A stretch of 40,595 nucleotides of DNA, taken from the NCBI GenBank assembly GCA_021736575.1, contig JAIPFP010000024.1:1-40595 (forward strand). Direction: 5' to 3'. The stretch is from Pirellula sp. (GTDB taxonomy: Bacteria > Planctomycetota > Planctomycetia > Pirellulales > Pirellulaceae). The notes beneath the pieces were generated by a model. The model searched no databases, was not told the origin of the DNA, and worked only from the letters and a program-made list of their open reading frames with translations. Below, one piece after another: positions 1-7,723 of the stretch; position 1 is the stretch's first letter; every line of letters begins with the position of its first letter. Both the position numbers and the translations under genes were made by a program.

Positions 1-1
1 C

Positions 2-622
2 GGGCACCGATTGCTGGCTTACGATCTAGAAGGCACCGAAGTCGCTCAGTGGCTTAACTCCATCGGAATCACAGGCATTGTCCTCAAATATCGTGTCCCA
101 ACGCGAACACCAGACTTCAAATGCCTTGCCGCGCTGCAAGACGTTCAACGTGCAATCAGCGTAGTTCGGGCTCGCGCGAAAGAACTGGGCTTGGACCCAT
201 CACGCATCGGTGTCTTGGGTTTTTCGGCCGGAGGCGAAGTGGCCGCTCGGGCTACGCTTCAATTCAAGGATCGCAAGTACGAAGCCATTGATTCAAGCGA
301 CGAGGTATCCTGTCGCCCTGACTTTTCCTTGCTGATCTACCCGGCTTACTTGGTTGGCAAAGACAATTCACTTCTGGAGGAACTCAAACCAACTGCGGAT
401 ACACCTCAAACACTGATGATCCATGCATGGGATGACCCCGTTACCCCCTTGAGCAGCCTATGTCTCGCGACCGAAATGAAGAAGGCCGGGGTTTCATGTG
501 AGTTGCATATGTTTGCTAGGGGCGGACACGGATATGGATTGCGGCACGTCGACGGAATGCCTGTTACGGACTGGCCCTCGCAAGCTTCCGCTTGGTTGAG
601 CAAAGTCGCCGCGAAAAAGTAA
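2..622 (+). CDS. alpha/beta hydrolase (esterase/lipase-like), 5' end missing
   Basis: This is the C-terminal part of a serine hydrolase of the alpha/beta fold. The reading frame is open from base 2, so the gene begins outside the window and the TTG at 11 is not its true start. The nucleophile motif GFSAGGE (GxSxG) follows IGVLG, the acid is probably the Asp in HAWDDPVTP, and the His lies in GGHGYG, so the catalytic triad is complete in order. The segment DLEGTEVAQWLNSIGITGIV resembles planctomycete acetyl-xylan-esterase or BD-FAE-like hydrolases that are often exported and act on plant or algal polysaccharide esters. The substrate cannot be read from the sequence. It converges on the inositol oxygenase gene with only 40 bp between the two stop codons. 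Confidence 0.85.
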   Translation, partial: GHRLLAYDLEGTEVAQWLNSIGITGIVLKYRVPTRTPDFKCLAALQDVQRAISVVRARAKELGLDPSRIGVLGFSAGGEVAARATLQFKDRKYEAIDSSDEVSCRPDFSLLIYPAYLVGKDNSLLEELKPTADTPQTLMIHAWDDPVTPLSSLCLATEMKKAGVSCELHMFARGGHGYGLRHVDGMPVTDWPSQASAWLSKVAAKK

Positions 623-646
623 GGCGAGCGGCCGACTTGGAACAAA

Positions 647-664
647 AAAGGGACCTTTCCCTTT
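647..664 (-). terminator. possible intrinsic terminator of the inositol operon
   Basis: A short hairpin, AAAGGGA-CCTT-TCCCTTT, overlaps the stop codon of the inositol oxygenase gene. Read on the minus strand it is followed by a run of T, making a six-T tract with the end of the stem. The stem has few G:C pairs, so strength is uncertain. It lies between two convergent genes, where a terminator is expected. Confidence 0.4.
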
Positions 665-1514
665 ACCAATGGAGAGACGCTGGAAAATATTCGTCAATCA
701 ATTGCTGATAAAAGGGTCGCAGCCCGGCAACGTCCATTCGCTCATCGCGTTTTGTGTATAGATCGTATTGGTTAAATGCGTTGACCCACTTCATCATCTC
801 GTGATCATGCTCGTTCATGAGAAATCGATACGCGCCTTCGCGATGAACCGGGTAACACGAATGATACCGGATCATATTCAAAGCAGGTTCGGGCAAGTAG
901 TTCTTGACGACATGATATAGATACTCGTCATGCCCCCACGAAAGATTGACTTGGTCCAAGCCGCAATGAGCCGAATAGATTCCCAAATCGGATTGATAAC
1001 GCTCGTTGGTGCTATCCGGATTGTCTAAAAACGCTTCGTGAAAGACAATTCGATCCGAAAACTTGCAACCCACCGGGAAAGTGTCGCCAACGACCGCCCA
1101 TTGCGGTTCGCCCCACAAGCACAAGATTTTGCCCAGGTCGTGAATCAATCCCGTAAGAATGAACCATCGAGGTTGATTATCGCTACGGATTGCTTCGGCG
1201 GTTTGCAACAAATGCTCGATTTGAGGCAGGTCAATATCCGGGTCGCTGTCATCCACAAGCGTATTGAGGTACTCCATCGCTTGCCAAACTCCCATTTGAG
1301 TTTTTGCGAGCGACAAGTATTGTTGGCGCTTTTGTTGGCCAAATTCGAATGTCTGATACCGATGATTCAAACGGTAGAACTCACGAACGCCTGGCCGTAC
1401 CTCCGCCTCATAATCTCGAAAGGTGTCGCGTGCAGGATAACGTCGCAACAAGTCATCTTCCCATTCATCCAAACTCGAAAGAGGCTCGAAACTGTCGGGC
1501 ATTTCCAAATCCAA
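663..1514 (-). CDS. inositol oxygenase (MIOX)
   Basis: The 283-residue protein matches the whole length of the myo-inositol oxygenase family, which uses a mixed-valent di-iron centre and O2 to cleave myo-inositol to D-glucuronate in the cytoplasm. All six expected iron ligands are in place: His101 (EHLLQTAE), His125 and Asp126 (IHDLGK), His195 (WGHDEY), His218 (RYHSCYP) and Asp251 (NQYDLYTK). The family signatures [16 protein letters not shown] and a C-terminal LIDEYFP...W are also present. It is the last gene of a minus-strand string that begins with a sugar-binding lipoprotein, so transporter and first catabolic enzyme are probably made together. The gap to the permease gene is 62 bp. That inositol is the transported substrate is inferred from this neighbour. 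Confidence 0.95.
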   Translation of the reverse strand: MDLEMPDSFEPLSSLDEWEDDLLRRYPARDTFRDYEAEVRPGVREFYRLNHRYQTFEFGQQKRQQYLSLAKTQMGVWQAMEYLNTLVDDSDPDIDLPQIEHLLQTAEAIRSDNQPRWFILTGLIHDLGKILCLWGEPQWAVVGDTFPVGCKFSDRIVFHEAFLDNPDSTNERYQSDLGIYSAHCGLDQVNLSWGHDEYLYHVVKNYLPEPALNMIRYHSCYPVHREGAYRFLMNEHDHEMMKWVNAFNQYDLYTKRDERMDVAGLRPFYQQLIDEYFPASLHW

Positions 1515-1576
1515 TCAGGTAAAAAAGGACATCTCACGCGGGACGCTTTCACTCGAGTTGCGTGTCCCAGCGTTCG

Positions 1577-2617
1577 CTATGCCGCTTCTCGCCGGCGGCG
1601 TCGATATTGGTCCAGCGTGACGGCAGCAATGATAATCGCTCCAATCATAATGTCTTGTGTCGAATTCTGAATCCCAAGTTGATCGCAACCGCTTGCAATA
1701 ACTCCCATGATGGTCGCTCCAGCCAATGTGCCAAGCACGGACCCATGACCGCCGCTTAAGCTGCCGCCGCCGATGACGACTGCCGCAATGAACTTGAGCT
1801 CACGCCCGATCCCTTCGACTGGGTTCGCCATTTTCACCAACGAAAAAGTATAGATGCCCGCAACTCCAACCAAAACACCTGCGATGGAGTACACCAACAC
1901 TTTCGTCGCCAATATATTCACGCCGCATAGCCTTGCCGTGGATTCGCTCGAACCGATTGCAAAGAGCTGACGTCCCACGACCGATTGATTCAAAAGGATC
2001 GCGACCAAACCGGCGACAAGGATCGCTAACCAAACCCCGTTAGCAATATTCGGAAAGAAACCGATCCAATCCGGCGGCATAGTTGAGCTCAGTTTTGAAA
2101 GCCAATCTGGAATTCGATCGCGTTCCACGAAGACCGTTGACCCTTGGGCAAGTCGCTTGGCGATCCCCAGAAAAATCGTCATCGTCCCCAGTGTGACGAT
2201 GAATGGCGGTATGCGCAGCATGCCGATCAACAGGCCATTGGTTAGCCCGCACGTCGCGCCGACTCCAAGCGTGAGCAGGACGGCTAAACTTACGGAATGA
2301 CCTTGATTCAACGAACATGCCAACACGGTTGTGCACAGCATCGCGGCCGTTCCTGCCGACAGATCGATCCCTCCGGCGATAATGACCAAAGTCATACCGA
2401 GCGCCGCAACGGCCACTGGAGCGGTCAATACGAGCACCACTCGCACGTTGCGCATTTCACTGAATCGACCTTGCCCAACCATTTTGTCTGCAATCGCAAA
2501 ACCGAGCACAACAATCGCCAATGCCAAGAGTGGCCCCAACGACCGCAGCAGTCGCACGACGCGACTAACATTCACCGTTGTTGGCGGTGAGAGATCTGGT
2601 TCTGTTGTGTTCGTCAT
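1577..2617 (-). CDS. sugar ABC transporter permease (RbsC/IatP-type)
   Basis: This 346-residue polytopic membrane protein belongs to the carbohydrate-uptake CUT2 permeases (BPD_transp_2 family: RbsC, XylH, IatP). Hydrophobic segments run through the whole protein, and the conserved stretches AGGIDLSAG, FIVTLGTM and AAVVIGGGSLSGGHGSVLGTL are typical. Only one permease gene is present, as is usual in this subfamily, where a homodimer forms the channel. It starts 5 bp after the ATPase gene and is followed by inositol oxygenase. The C terminus is basic (QYRRRRREAA). Inositol as substrate is an inference from the operon; ribose, xylose or another sugar cannot be excluded from the permease alone. 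Confidence 0.92.
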   Translation of the reverse strand: MTNTTEPDLSPPTTVNVSRVVRLLRSLGPLLALAIVVLGFAIADKMVGQGRFSEMRNVRVVLVLTAPVAVAALGMTLVIIAGGIDLSAGTAAMLCTTVLACSLNQGHSVSLAVLLTLGVGATCGLTNGLLIGMLRIPPFIVTLGTMTIFLGIAKRLAQGSTVFVERDRIPDWLSKLSSTMPPDWIGFFPNIANGVWLAILVAGLVAILLNQSVVGRQLFAIGSSESTARLCGVNILATKVLVYSIAGVLVGVAGIYTFSLVKMANPVEGIGRELKFIAAVVIGGGSLSGGHGSVLGTLAGATIMGVIASGCDQLGIQNSTQDIMIGAIIIAAVTLDQYRRRRREAA

Positions 2618-2622
2618 TTTGA

Positions 2623-4131
2623 TTACGATTCCTCATCCTTCGAGACGGCAACGGAGAGCAACTCGCCCTGCGTCCAATCGTGTGTCGGCCTAACTTCTCG
2701 CAATCGACCTTTCGCCATAACGCCGATCGTATCGCATACGGCCATCAATTCCGGAAGATACGAGCTCACAAAGAGTATGGATTTGCCTTTCGCCGCAAGT
2801 TCACCGACCCATTGATAAATCTCAGCCTTGGTACCCACATCAATACCTCGGGTTGGTTCATCGAGCAGCAGTATCGTTGCATCTTGGTGCAGTACTCTCG
2901 CGATTGCAACTTTTTGTTGATTGCCTCCCGAAAGCTGGCTGACGGATTGTAGCGGACTCCTCGCTTTGATGGAGAGTGTTTTCATCCACCGATCGGCTTT
3001 CTTGCGTCGTTTTGCAAGGTTTAACAGACCCAATTTTGAATAGGGCTTCAAATCGCTCAGAGTGAGGTTGTCGACAATCGACATCGATTGAGACAACCCT
3101 TCACCTTTGCGATCTTCTGAGACTATGCCGAGCCCATCGCGAATTCGGGCTTGTGGAGTCGCTCGCCCCTGTCGGCCACGAATTAGGACGCTGCCTGAAC
3201 TTGGTCCATCAAGCCCCATGAGATGCCGAAGCGTTTCCGTTCTACCCGCGCCGATCAGACCGAAGAGTCCCATGACCTCGCCAGCGCGTAGTTTCAGGCT
3301 TACCGAACGAGGCATACGAACACCCGATAGTTCGCTTACATCGAGTACCGTCTCCCCCATCGAGTGCGGAACTTTCGGAAAGAGTTCGTCGACATTGCGT
3401 CCAACCATCAACGACACAATTTGCCTATTCGAGATATCTTGCAAAAGCCCATCTCCGGCAGACTTGCCATCGCGAAGCACAACGTAGCGATGCGCAATCT
3501 CGCGAATTTCCTCGAGGAAGTGGCTGATGTAGACGATCGCCAGCCCTTGTGTTTGAAGCCGCCGGATCAACCGAAAGAGCTCCTGCACATCGTGTGCTGC
3601 AAGCGAGCTCGTTGGCTCATCGAAGACCATAACCTTGGCGTCCGAAGCTAAACCACGTGCGATTTCAACGATCTGCTGCGTTCCGATCGAAAGGCTGCCG
3701 ACCTTTCTCTCAGGATTCAGGTCCGCGTGACCTAAAAGACTTAGGACGTGTCGAACGCGGAGTCGATGCTGCGACTTTCGAATGAAGCCGAAATAGCTGC
3801 GTTCTTGGCCGAGCATAATGTTTTCTTCGACGGAGAGATCGGGAGCCAAACTTAGCTCCTGATAGATCATCGCAATCCCAACCTTCCTGGCTTCGTGCGG
3901 ACCACGCGGACGAAAGACTTGCCCATCGAGCATCATCGTGCCCGCATCGGGCGAATGGGCTCCGCTCAAGATCTTCATCAACGTGCTCTTGCCAGCACCA
4001 TTTTCGCCGATCAAAGCCAAAGTCTCACCCGCATGTGCGGTGAGCGAGATGTCCTTCAAGGCTTGTGTTGCACCGAATCGCTTTTCGATTCTGTGCATGG
4101 ATAAGATCGGCTGCGCCGTCGGCTGTATCAT
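2623..4131 (-). CDS. sugar ABC transporter ATP-binding protein (RbsA/MglA-type, two ABC domains)
   Basis: A 502-residue fused double ATPase of the CUT2 sugar importers. The first half has Walker A GENGAGKST near residue 41, signature LSIGTQQIVEIARG and Walker B VMVFDEPTSSL. The second half has a degenerate Walker A (GLIGAGRTET), which is usual for RbsA/MglA/XylG, then signature LSGGNQQKVAIARVL and Walker B ILLLDEPTRGIDVG. It energises import by the adjoining permease. Its start lies 8 bp from the end of the binding-protein gene and its stop 5 bp from the permease start, so the three genes are tightly packed and surely co-transcribed. Confidence 0.95.
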   Translation of the reverse strand: MIQPTAQPILSMHRIEKRFGATQALKDISLTAHAGETLALIGENGAGKSTLMKILSGAHSPDAGTMMLDGQVFRPRGPHEARKVGIAMIYQELSLAPDLSVEENIMLGQERSYFGFIRKSQHRLRVRHVLSLLGHADLNPERKVGSLSIGTQQIVEIARGLASDAKVMVFDEPTSSLAAHDVQELFRLIRRLQTQGLAIVYISHFLEEIREIAHRYVVLRDGKSAGDGLLQDISNRQIVSLMVGRNVDELFPKVPHSMGETVLDVSELSGVRMPRSVSLKLRAGEVMGLFGLIGAGRTETLRHLMGLDGPSSGSVLIRGRQGRATPQARIRDGLGIVSEDRKGEGLSQSMSIVDNLTLSDLKPYSKLGLLNLAKRRKKADRWMKTLSIKARSPLQSVSQLSGGNQQKVAIARVLHQDATILLLDEPTRGIDVGTKAEIYQWVGELAAKGKSILFVSSYLPELMAVCDTIGVMAKGRLREVRPTHDWTQGELLSVAVSKDEES

Positions 4132-4139
4132 GGACTGCG

Positions 4140-5183
4140 TTACTGTTTGAACAAGACAGGGCGCAGCAATCGGTCGAACGGTTCGATCTTTTGGTTCTCT
4201 GCGGTTGCGACGTATTCTCCCGTTTTAATCATGGCTTCCACTTTTTCGCCTCGCAAGTGTTTCACCAAAGTTAAAACGGAGGAGCGTCCCATTTCGAAGG
4301 GGTCTTGAAGCAAGATGCCGGCAACTTTTTCTTCCTCCATGCCTCGGATGAGACTGTCGCTTGGATCAAAGGCAATGAATTTGACTTTACCTGCCAAGCC
4401 CGTTTGCACAAGGGCTTCGAGCGTCCCATTCGCATTTGGCTCGCAAACTGAAAAAATCCCAGTCACTTCATCGCGATACTTATTCAGAAGTTGGGTGGCT
4501 TTCGCGAGCGCTTCCTGAGTCGTTGTGCCCGCATATTGATCCGACGACAAGACCTCGATATTCGGCTCAGCAGCGATCGCGTCCAAGAAACCCTTTTCGC
4601 GTTGCTCCGTGCTCTCGCTACCTTCTTTGTATCGCAATAAGATCACGCTGCCTTTCTTGCCCATCGCTTCGGCAAGCCGCTTTCCGGCAAGTATCCCGCC
4701 GCGATAATTATCGGTGGCAACATAACTTAGGATGGGAGCACCCGCTGCCAAACCACTGTCGTAGATGACGACGGGGATTTTTTCTGCGGCGGCCTCGGCG
4801 ACGACGTCGACAAGTGCTTGCGAGTGATTTGGAGCCAAACAAATTCCGTTAACACCATTCGTGATAAAGTTCTTAACGACCGAGATCTGACCGGCGGTAT
4901 CCGCTTCGGTCTCGGGGCCCTTCCAAAGGATCTCAACGTTGCCAAGCTCTTTTGCGGCAGCTTCGGCACCTGCATGTACCGTTTGCCAAAATTGGTGGCT
5001 CGTGCCTTTAGGAATAACGGCGATTCGCAACTTGCCTTCGTTGCTTTTAGGCAACGAGGAAACGCCCGGCACCCTTGGTGCACTGTCGCAGCCGCAAAAT
5101 GACATTATTATGCTAAATGACATTGCCAAGCAAAGGCTTCCTAATGACAGGATGCCACGCTGCAGGAAAGATCGCCGCTTCAT
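4140..5183 (-). CDS. sugar-binding lipoprotein of the ABC importer (Peripla_BP_4 family)
   Basis: The start chosen is the ATG at 5183, because MKRRSFLQRGILSLGSL begins a signal sequence and GGAG lies about 10 nt upstream; the frame is open further upstream but runs into repeat DNA. The 347-residue product has a signal with a lipobox-like FCGC, so it is probably anchored as a lipoprotein on the outer face of the inner membrane. The mature part begins GKLRIAVIPKGTSHQFWQTV and continues as a periplasmic binding protein type 1 fold (GICLAPNHSQALVDVV, DNYRGGILAGKRLAE, FDPSDSLIRGM, ILLQDPFEMG). It resembles ribose, xylose and inositol binding proteins such as Caulobacter IbpA. It is the first gene of the operon; the upstream region is filled with repeats. 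Confidence 0.9.
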   Translation of the reverse strand: MKRRSFLQRGILSLGSLCLAMSFSIIMSFCGCDSAPRVPGVSSLPKSNEGKLRIAVIPKGTSHQFWQTVHAGAEAAAKELGNVEILWKGPETEADTAGQISVVKNFITNGVNGICLAPNHSQALVDVVAEAAAEKIPVVIYDSGLAAGAPILSYVATDNYRGGILAGKRLAEAMGKKGSVILLRYKEGSESTEQREKGFLDAIAAEPNIEVLSSDQYAGTTTQEALAKATQLLNKYRDEVTGIFSVCEPNANGTLEALVQTGLAGKVKFIAFDPSDSLIRGMEEEKVAGILLQDPFEMGRSSVLTLVKHLRGEKVEAMIKTGEYVATAENQKIEPFDRLLRPVLFKQ

Positions 5184-5365
5184 TCGATTCAATCTCCAAT
5201 AAACGAGGTGAACTGAGTTAAACAAAGCAGGGTCGTTCCATATCTGCCTAGTTGACCTTACTAAGTCTAACGCATATCCAGCACATTTTATGTGATCGGC
5301 CGGTCGAAATCTACCTCTTAGGCGAGCGGCTGCATGAGATAGTCCGTAGCATAGGCTGCTAGCCT

Positions 5366-5472
5366 CATCTTTACCCGCTTCGTTCTTGCACGAGCACCGT
5401 CCTTCGAACTGAGCAAGAGCACGAAAAACAACGGATCTTGGTTTTCGATGCCCTGAAATGTGGGTAAAGATG
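5366..5472. repeat. 107-bp unit bounded by 11-bp inverted repeats (MITE-like)
   Basis: CATCTTTACCC at 5366-5376 and GGGTAAAGATG at 5462-5472 are exact inverse copies and bound 107 bp with no gene. A 22-bp direct repeat containing the right end (5455-5476) recurs at 5776-5797, at the far end of the tandem array that follows. The unit may be the original insertion, with the array added later. No transposase is encoded, so any movement would need one supplied in trans. Confidence 0.6.
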
Positions 5473-5493
5473 AGGCGTTGCACCAGTTTACCA

Positions 5494-5763
5494 GTTTACC
5501 CCAGGGGATCGTTACCTTCATGCTAGGGCGAAGGTCAATTACCACTGGCATAAAGCCAGATGGCATGCATTGAATGCCCTTGGGTTTATCCCAGGGGATC
5601 GTTACCTTCATGCTAGGGCGAAGGTCAATTACCACTGGCGTAAAGCCAGATGGCATGCATTGAATGCCCCTGGGTTTATCCCAGGGGATCGTTACCTTCA
5701 CGCTAGAGCGAAGGTCAATTACCACTGGCATAAAGCCAGATGGCATGCATTGAATGCCCCTGT
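5494..5763. repeat. three tandem copies of a 90-bp unit
   Basis: Copies start at 5494, 5584 and 5674, each beginning GTTTA(C/T)CCCAGGGGATCG and ending near TGCATTGAATGCCC. They differ at only a few bases. Because 90 is a multiple of three and the unit lacks stops in some frames, a 30-residue repeat can be read on both strands. I treat that as a by-product and not as a protein: there is no plausible start, no signal and no codon pattern. Confidence 0.9.
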
Positions 5764-5947
5764 CTGGCGTGCTGCGAAATGTGGGTAAAGATGAGGCTGC
5801 TAGCCTGTGCTTTTTAGACTATTACAGGCTGGCAGCGCTGGCAGCCTGTGCTACGAATAGCCCACAACCAACACGGAGCACAGTTTGGTCTGCTTTCGGG
5901 TATAATCATGACTTCTTTCTGATCTTAGAACTTCATCGGTTAACCAC

Positions 5948-7723
5948 ATGCTCAGACCATATTCGCGAATCGCCTTTGCGGCTGCATTCGTTTCAGCGGT
6001 AATATACGGAACCGCCAAGAATGCGTTTTCCGGGGACAGAGATCTCGCAACATGGTTGCCTCAATCGACCGTCGTGTATTTGCACGTCGAATCGCTTGAG
6101 ACCATTCTCGAACACCCTTTTTCAAAGACTTTGCGGACCAGCAGCGCGTTCAAAACATTGATGCGTTCCCCCGAGGCCATCAAAGCTCGCGCGGGACTCG
6201 CGTTGTTCGAGTTCGCTATCGGTGACAAACTCGAATCCATCTTCAAAAAACTGACGACCCGTGGGGCTTGCATCGCGATCGATAAAGAGACGGAAGGTCT
6301 TGTCTTGCTTGCCGATTCCGAGAGTGCCGAATGGCTTGATGACTACGTGCAACGACTCGTTAAGTTGGCCCGCACCGACGCAAAAAACAAAGAGCAACCC
6401 GATCCAATTCGAGAAGCCGATTACCGTGGCCTTCGCGGCTACGAATTTCAAAAAACAATTGTCACCAACATCGGCTCTGTACTCCTCGTAACGAACAAAC
6501 CGCTACTAGCCAAAGATATCATCGATCGCTCCATGGATGCGACCCCTGATCATCTCGATGCGAATCCGCTCTTTCAGCAAGCTACCAAATCCCTTAGCAC
6601 TGAGTCTCCGCAGGATGCCCTTCGTATCGCCAACGGCTTTGTCGACCTGGATACGCTGCGACAGGTTGGATTTGCAAAGGATCTCCTTGGTTCCAATCGC
6701 AAAGACTTCGCAGGAGAATTATTGCTCGGCGGAGTGTTGGCTGTTTTGCAAAAAACGAGTTTCACAAGCGGCGTGGTGGCCCTCTCACCCAATAACGTGA
6801 GTATCCAATTGCGGGTTCCGTACGATCAAAAATGGACGCAAGAGTCGCGTACGTTTTTTGTTGGCCCAAACAGTAAGGGCTTTGCACCGGCAGCTCCCAA
6901 TACCCCAAGTTCACTTGCGATGATGGCGAGCGTCCGCTCCTACCGAGATCTGTCCGAGATGTGGCGGCGAGCAGGAGACCTGTTCGACGAAAAAGTAAAC
7001 GACCAACTGGCCCAAGCCGACAACACCTTGACGACTCTGTTTTCCGGAAAGGACTTTGGTACGGATATTCTCGGCGCGATCGAGCCGCAGGTTCAGTTGA
7101 TGGCTTCGGAACAAAAGTATGCACCTGGGTCGACTCCCACGATAAAGCTACCCAGCTTTGGACTTATTGCCAAACTTCGTGATGCGGATATGAAGAAAGA
7201 GCTGAAGCGCACATTTCAGAGCTTCATCGGATTCCTCAATGTGGCCGGCGCTATGGAAGGGAATCCGCAGTTGGACCTAGATGCCGAGTCCATCGAAGGG
7301 GTTCAGTATTACTCCGCGACTTACTTGCGCGATCGAGACAAAAAATACGACGCTGGTTTGCCGATCCAGTTCAATTTCAGTCCGACACTGGCCTTTAAAG
7401 ACGATTTCGCCTATGTCTCCAGCACATTGGCTTTTGCAAAAGAGATGGCCAGCCTCACATCGGTCAACACCAATGCGGCTCCTGAGCTAGACAATACGGT
7501 TGTCTCCGTCGATGTTGATTCGTTGCGACAAGTACTCGAATCCAACCGCCAGCAATTGATCTCGCAGAACATGCTTGAGAAAGGGCACAGCAAAACGGAG
7601 GCCGAGAATGAAATCGACGTTTTAATGAAGTTCTTGTCGCTTTTGCGATCGGGCAAGTTGGCGTTGCGTTTTGACGATTCCGTTCGATTGCAACTGGACA
7701 TCACGACACAAGCTGGGCGGTAG
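5948..7723 (+). CDS. exported protein of unknown function, 591 residues
   Basis: I do not recognise this protein with certainty. It begins with an N-terminal signal or anchor (RIAFAAAFVSAVIYGTAKNAFSG, about residues 7-29), followed by LATWLPQSTVVYLHVESLETILEHPF. That pattern, a statement-like 'protein values are read against thresholds' domain with many mixed alpha/beta stretches, recalls DUF3352-type exported proteins common in planctomycetes and cyanobacteria, but the match is loose. No catalytic motif, cysteine pair or further membrane segment stands out. No clear ribosome-binding site precedes the ATG. Its last 23 bp overlap the convergent UvrC-like gene. It is probably periplasmic or surface exposed. 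Confidence 0.8.
   Translation: MLRPYSRIAFAAAFVSAVIYGTAKNAFSGDRDLATWLPQSTVVYLHVESLETILEHPFSKTLRTSSAFKTLMRSPEAIKARAGLALFEFAIGDKLESIFKKLTTRGACIAIDKETEGLVLLADSESAEWLDDYVQRLVKLARTDAKNKEQPDPIREADYRGLRGYEFQKTIVTNIGSVLLVTNKPLLAKDIIDRSMDATPDHLDANPLFQQATKSLSTESPQDALRIANGFVDLDTLRQVGFAKDLLGSNRKDFAGELLLGGVLAVLQKTSFTSGVVALSPNNVSIQLRVPYDQKWTQESRTFFVGPNSKGFAPAAPNTPSSLAMMASVRSYRDLSEMWRRAGDLFDEKVNDQLAQADNTLTTLFSGKDFGTDILGAIEPQVQLMASEQKYAPGSTPTIKLPSFGLIAKLRDADMKKELKRTFQSFIGFLNVAGAMEGNPQLDLDAESIEGVQYYSATYLRDRDKKYDAGLPIQFNFSPTLAFKDDFAYVSSTLAFAKEMASLTSVNTNAAPELDNTVVSVDVDSLRQVLESNRQQLISQNMLEKGHSKTEAENEIDVLMKFLSLLRSGKLALRFDDSVRLQLDITTQAGR

Larger units (their letters stand above)
5345..5855. repeat. composite palindromic element with a 428-bp insertion
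   Basis: The outer ends match the 61-bp element at 27766-27826: CGTAGCATAGGCTGCTAGCC on the left and GGCAGCCTGTGCTACG on the right. At 5366-5793 a 428-bp block interrupts it. The block starts with CATCTTTACCC and ends with the exact inverse GGGTAAAGATG, and it is flanked on both sides by the 13-bp direct repeat AGGCTGCTAGCCT (5353-5365 and 5794-5806). A further 9 bp is duplicated in the right arm. 61+428+13+9 equals the observed 511 bp. This is the signature of insertion by a small inverted-repeat element. Together with the nested 90-bp repeats it fills most of the gene-free stretch 5184-5947. Confidence 0.85.

Noticed and set aside
4140..5483. Longer form of the sugar-binding protein starting at 5483
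   Set aside because: The extra 100 residues read repeat DNA, and a clear signal peptide with a ribosome-binding site begins at 5183.
5318..5746. Minus-strand frame of 142 codons through the 90-bp repeats (30-residue repeat protein)
   Set aside because: It is open only because the repeat length is a multiple of three; it has no signal, no start signal, and the opposite strand is equally open.
5494..5763. Possible CRISPR array
   Set aside because: The three 90-bp units are directly joined without spacers, and no cas gene is near.
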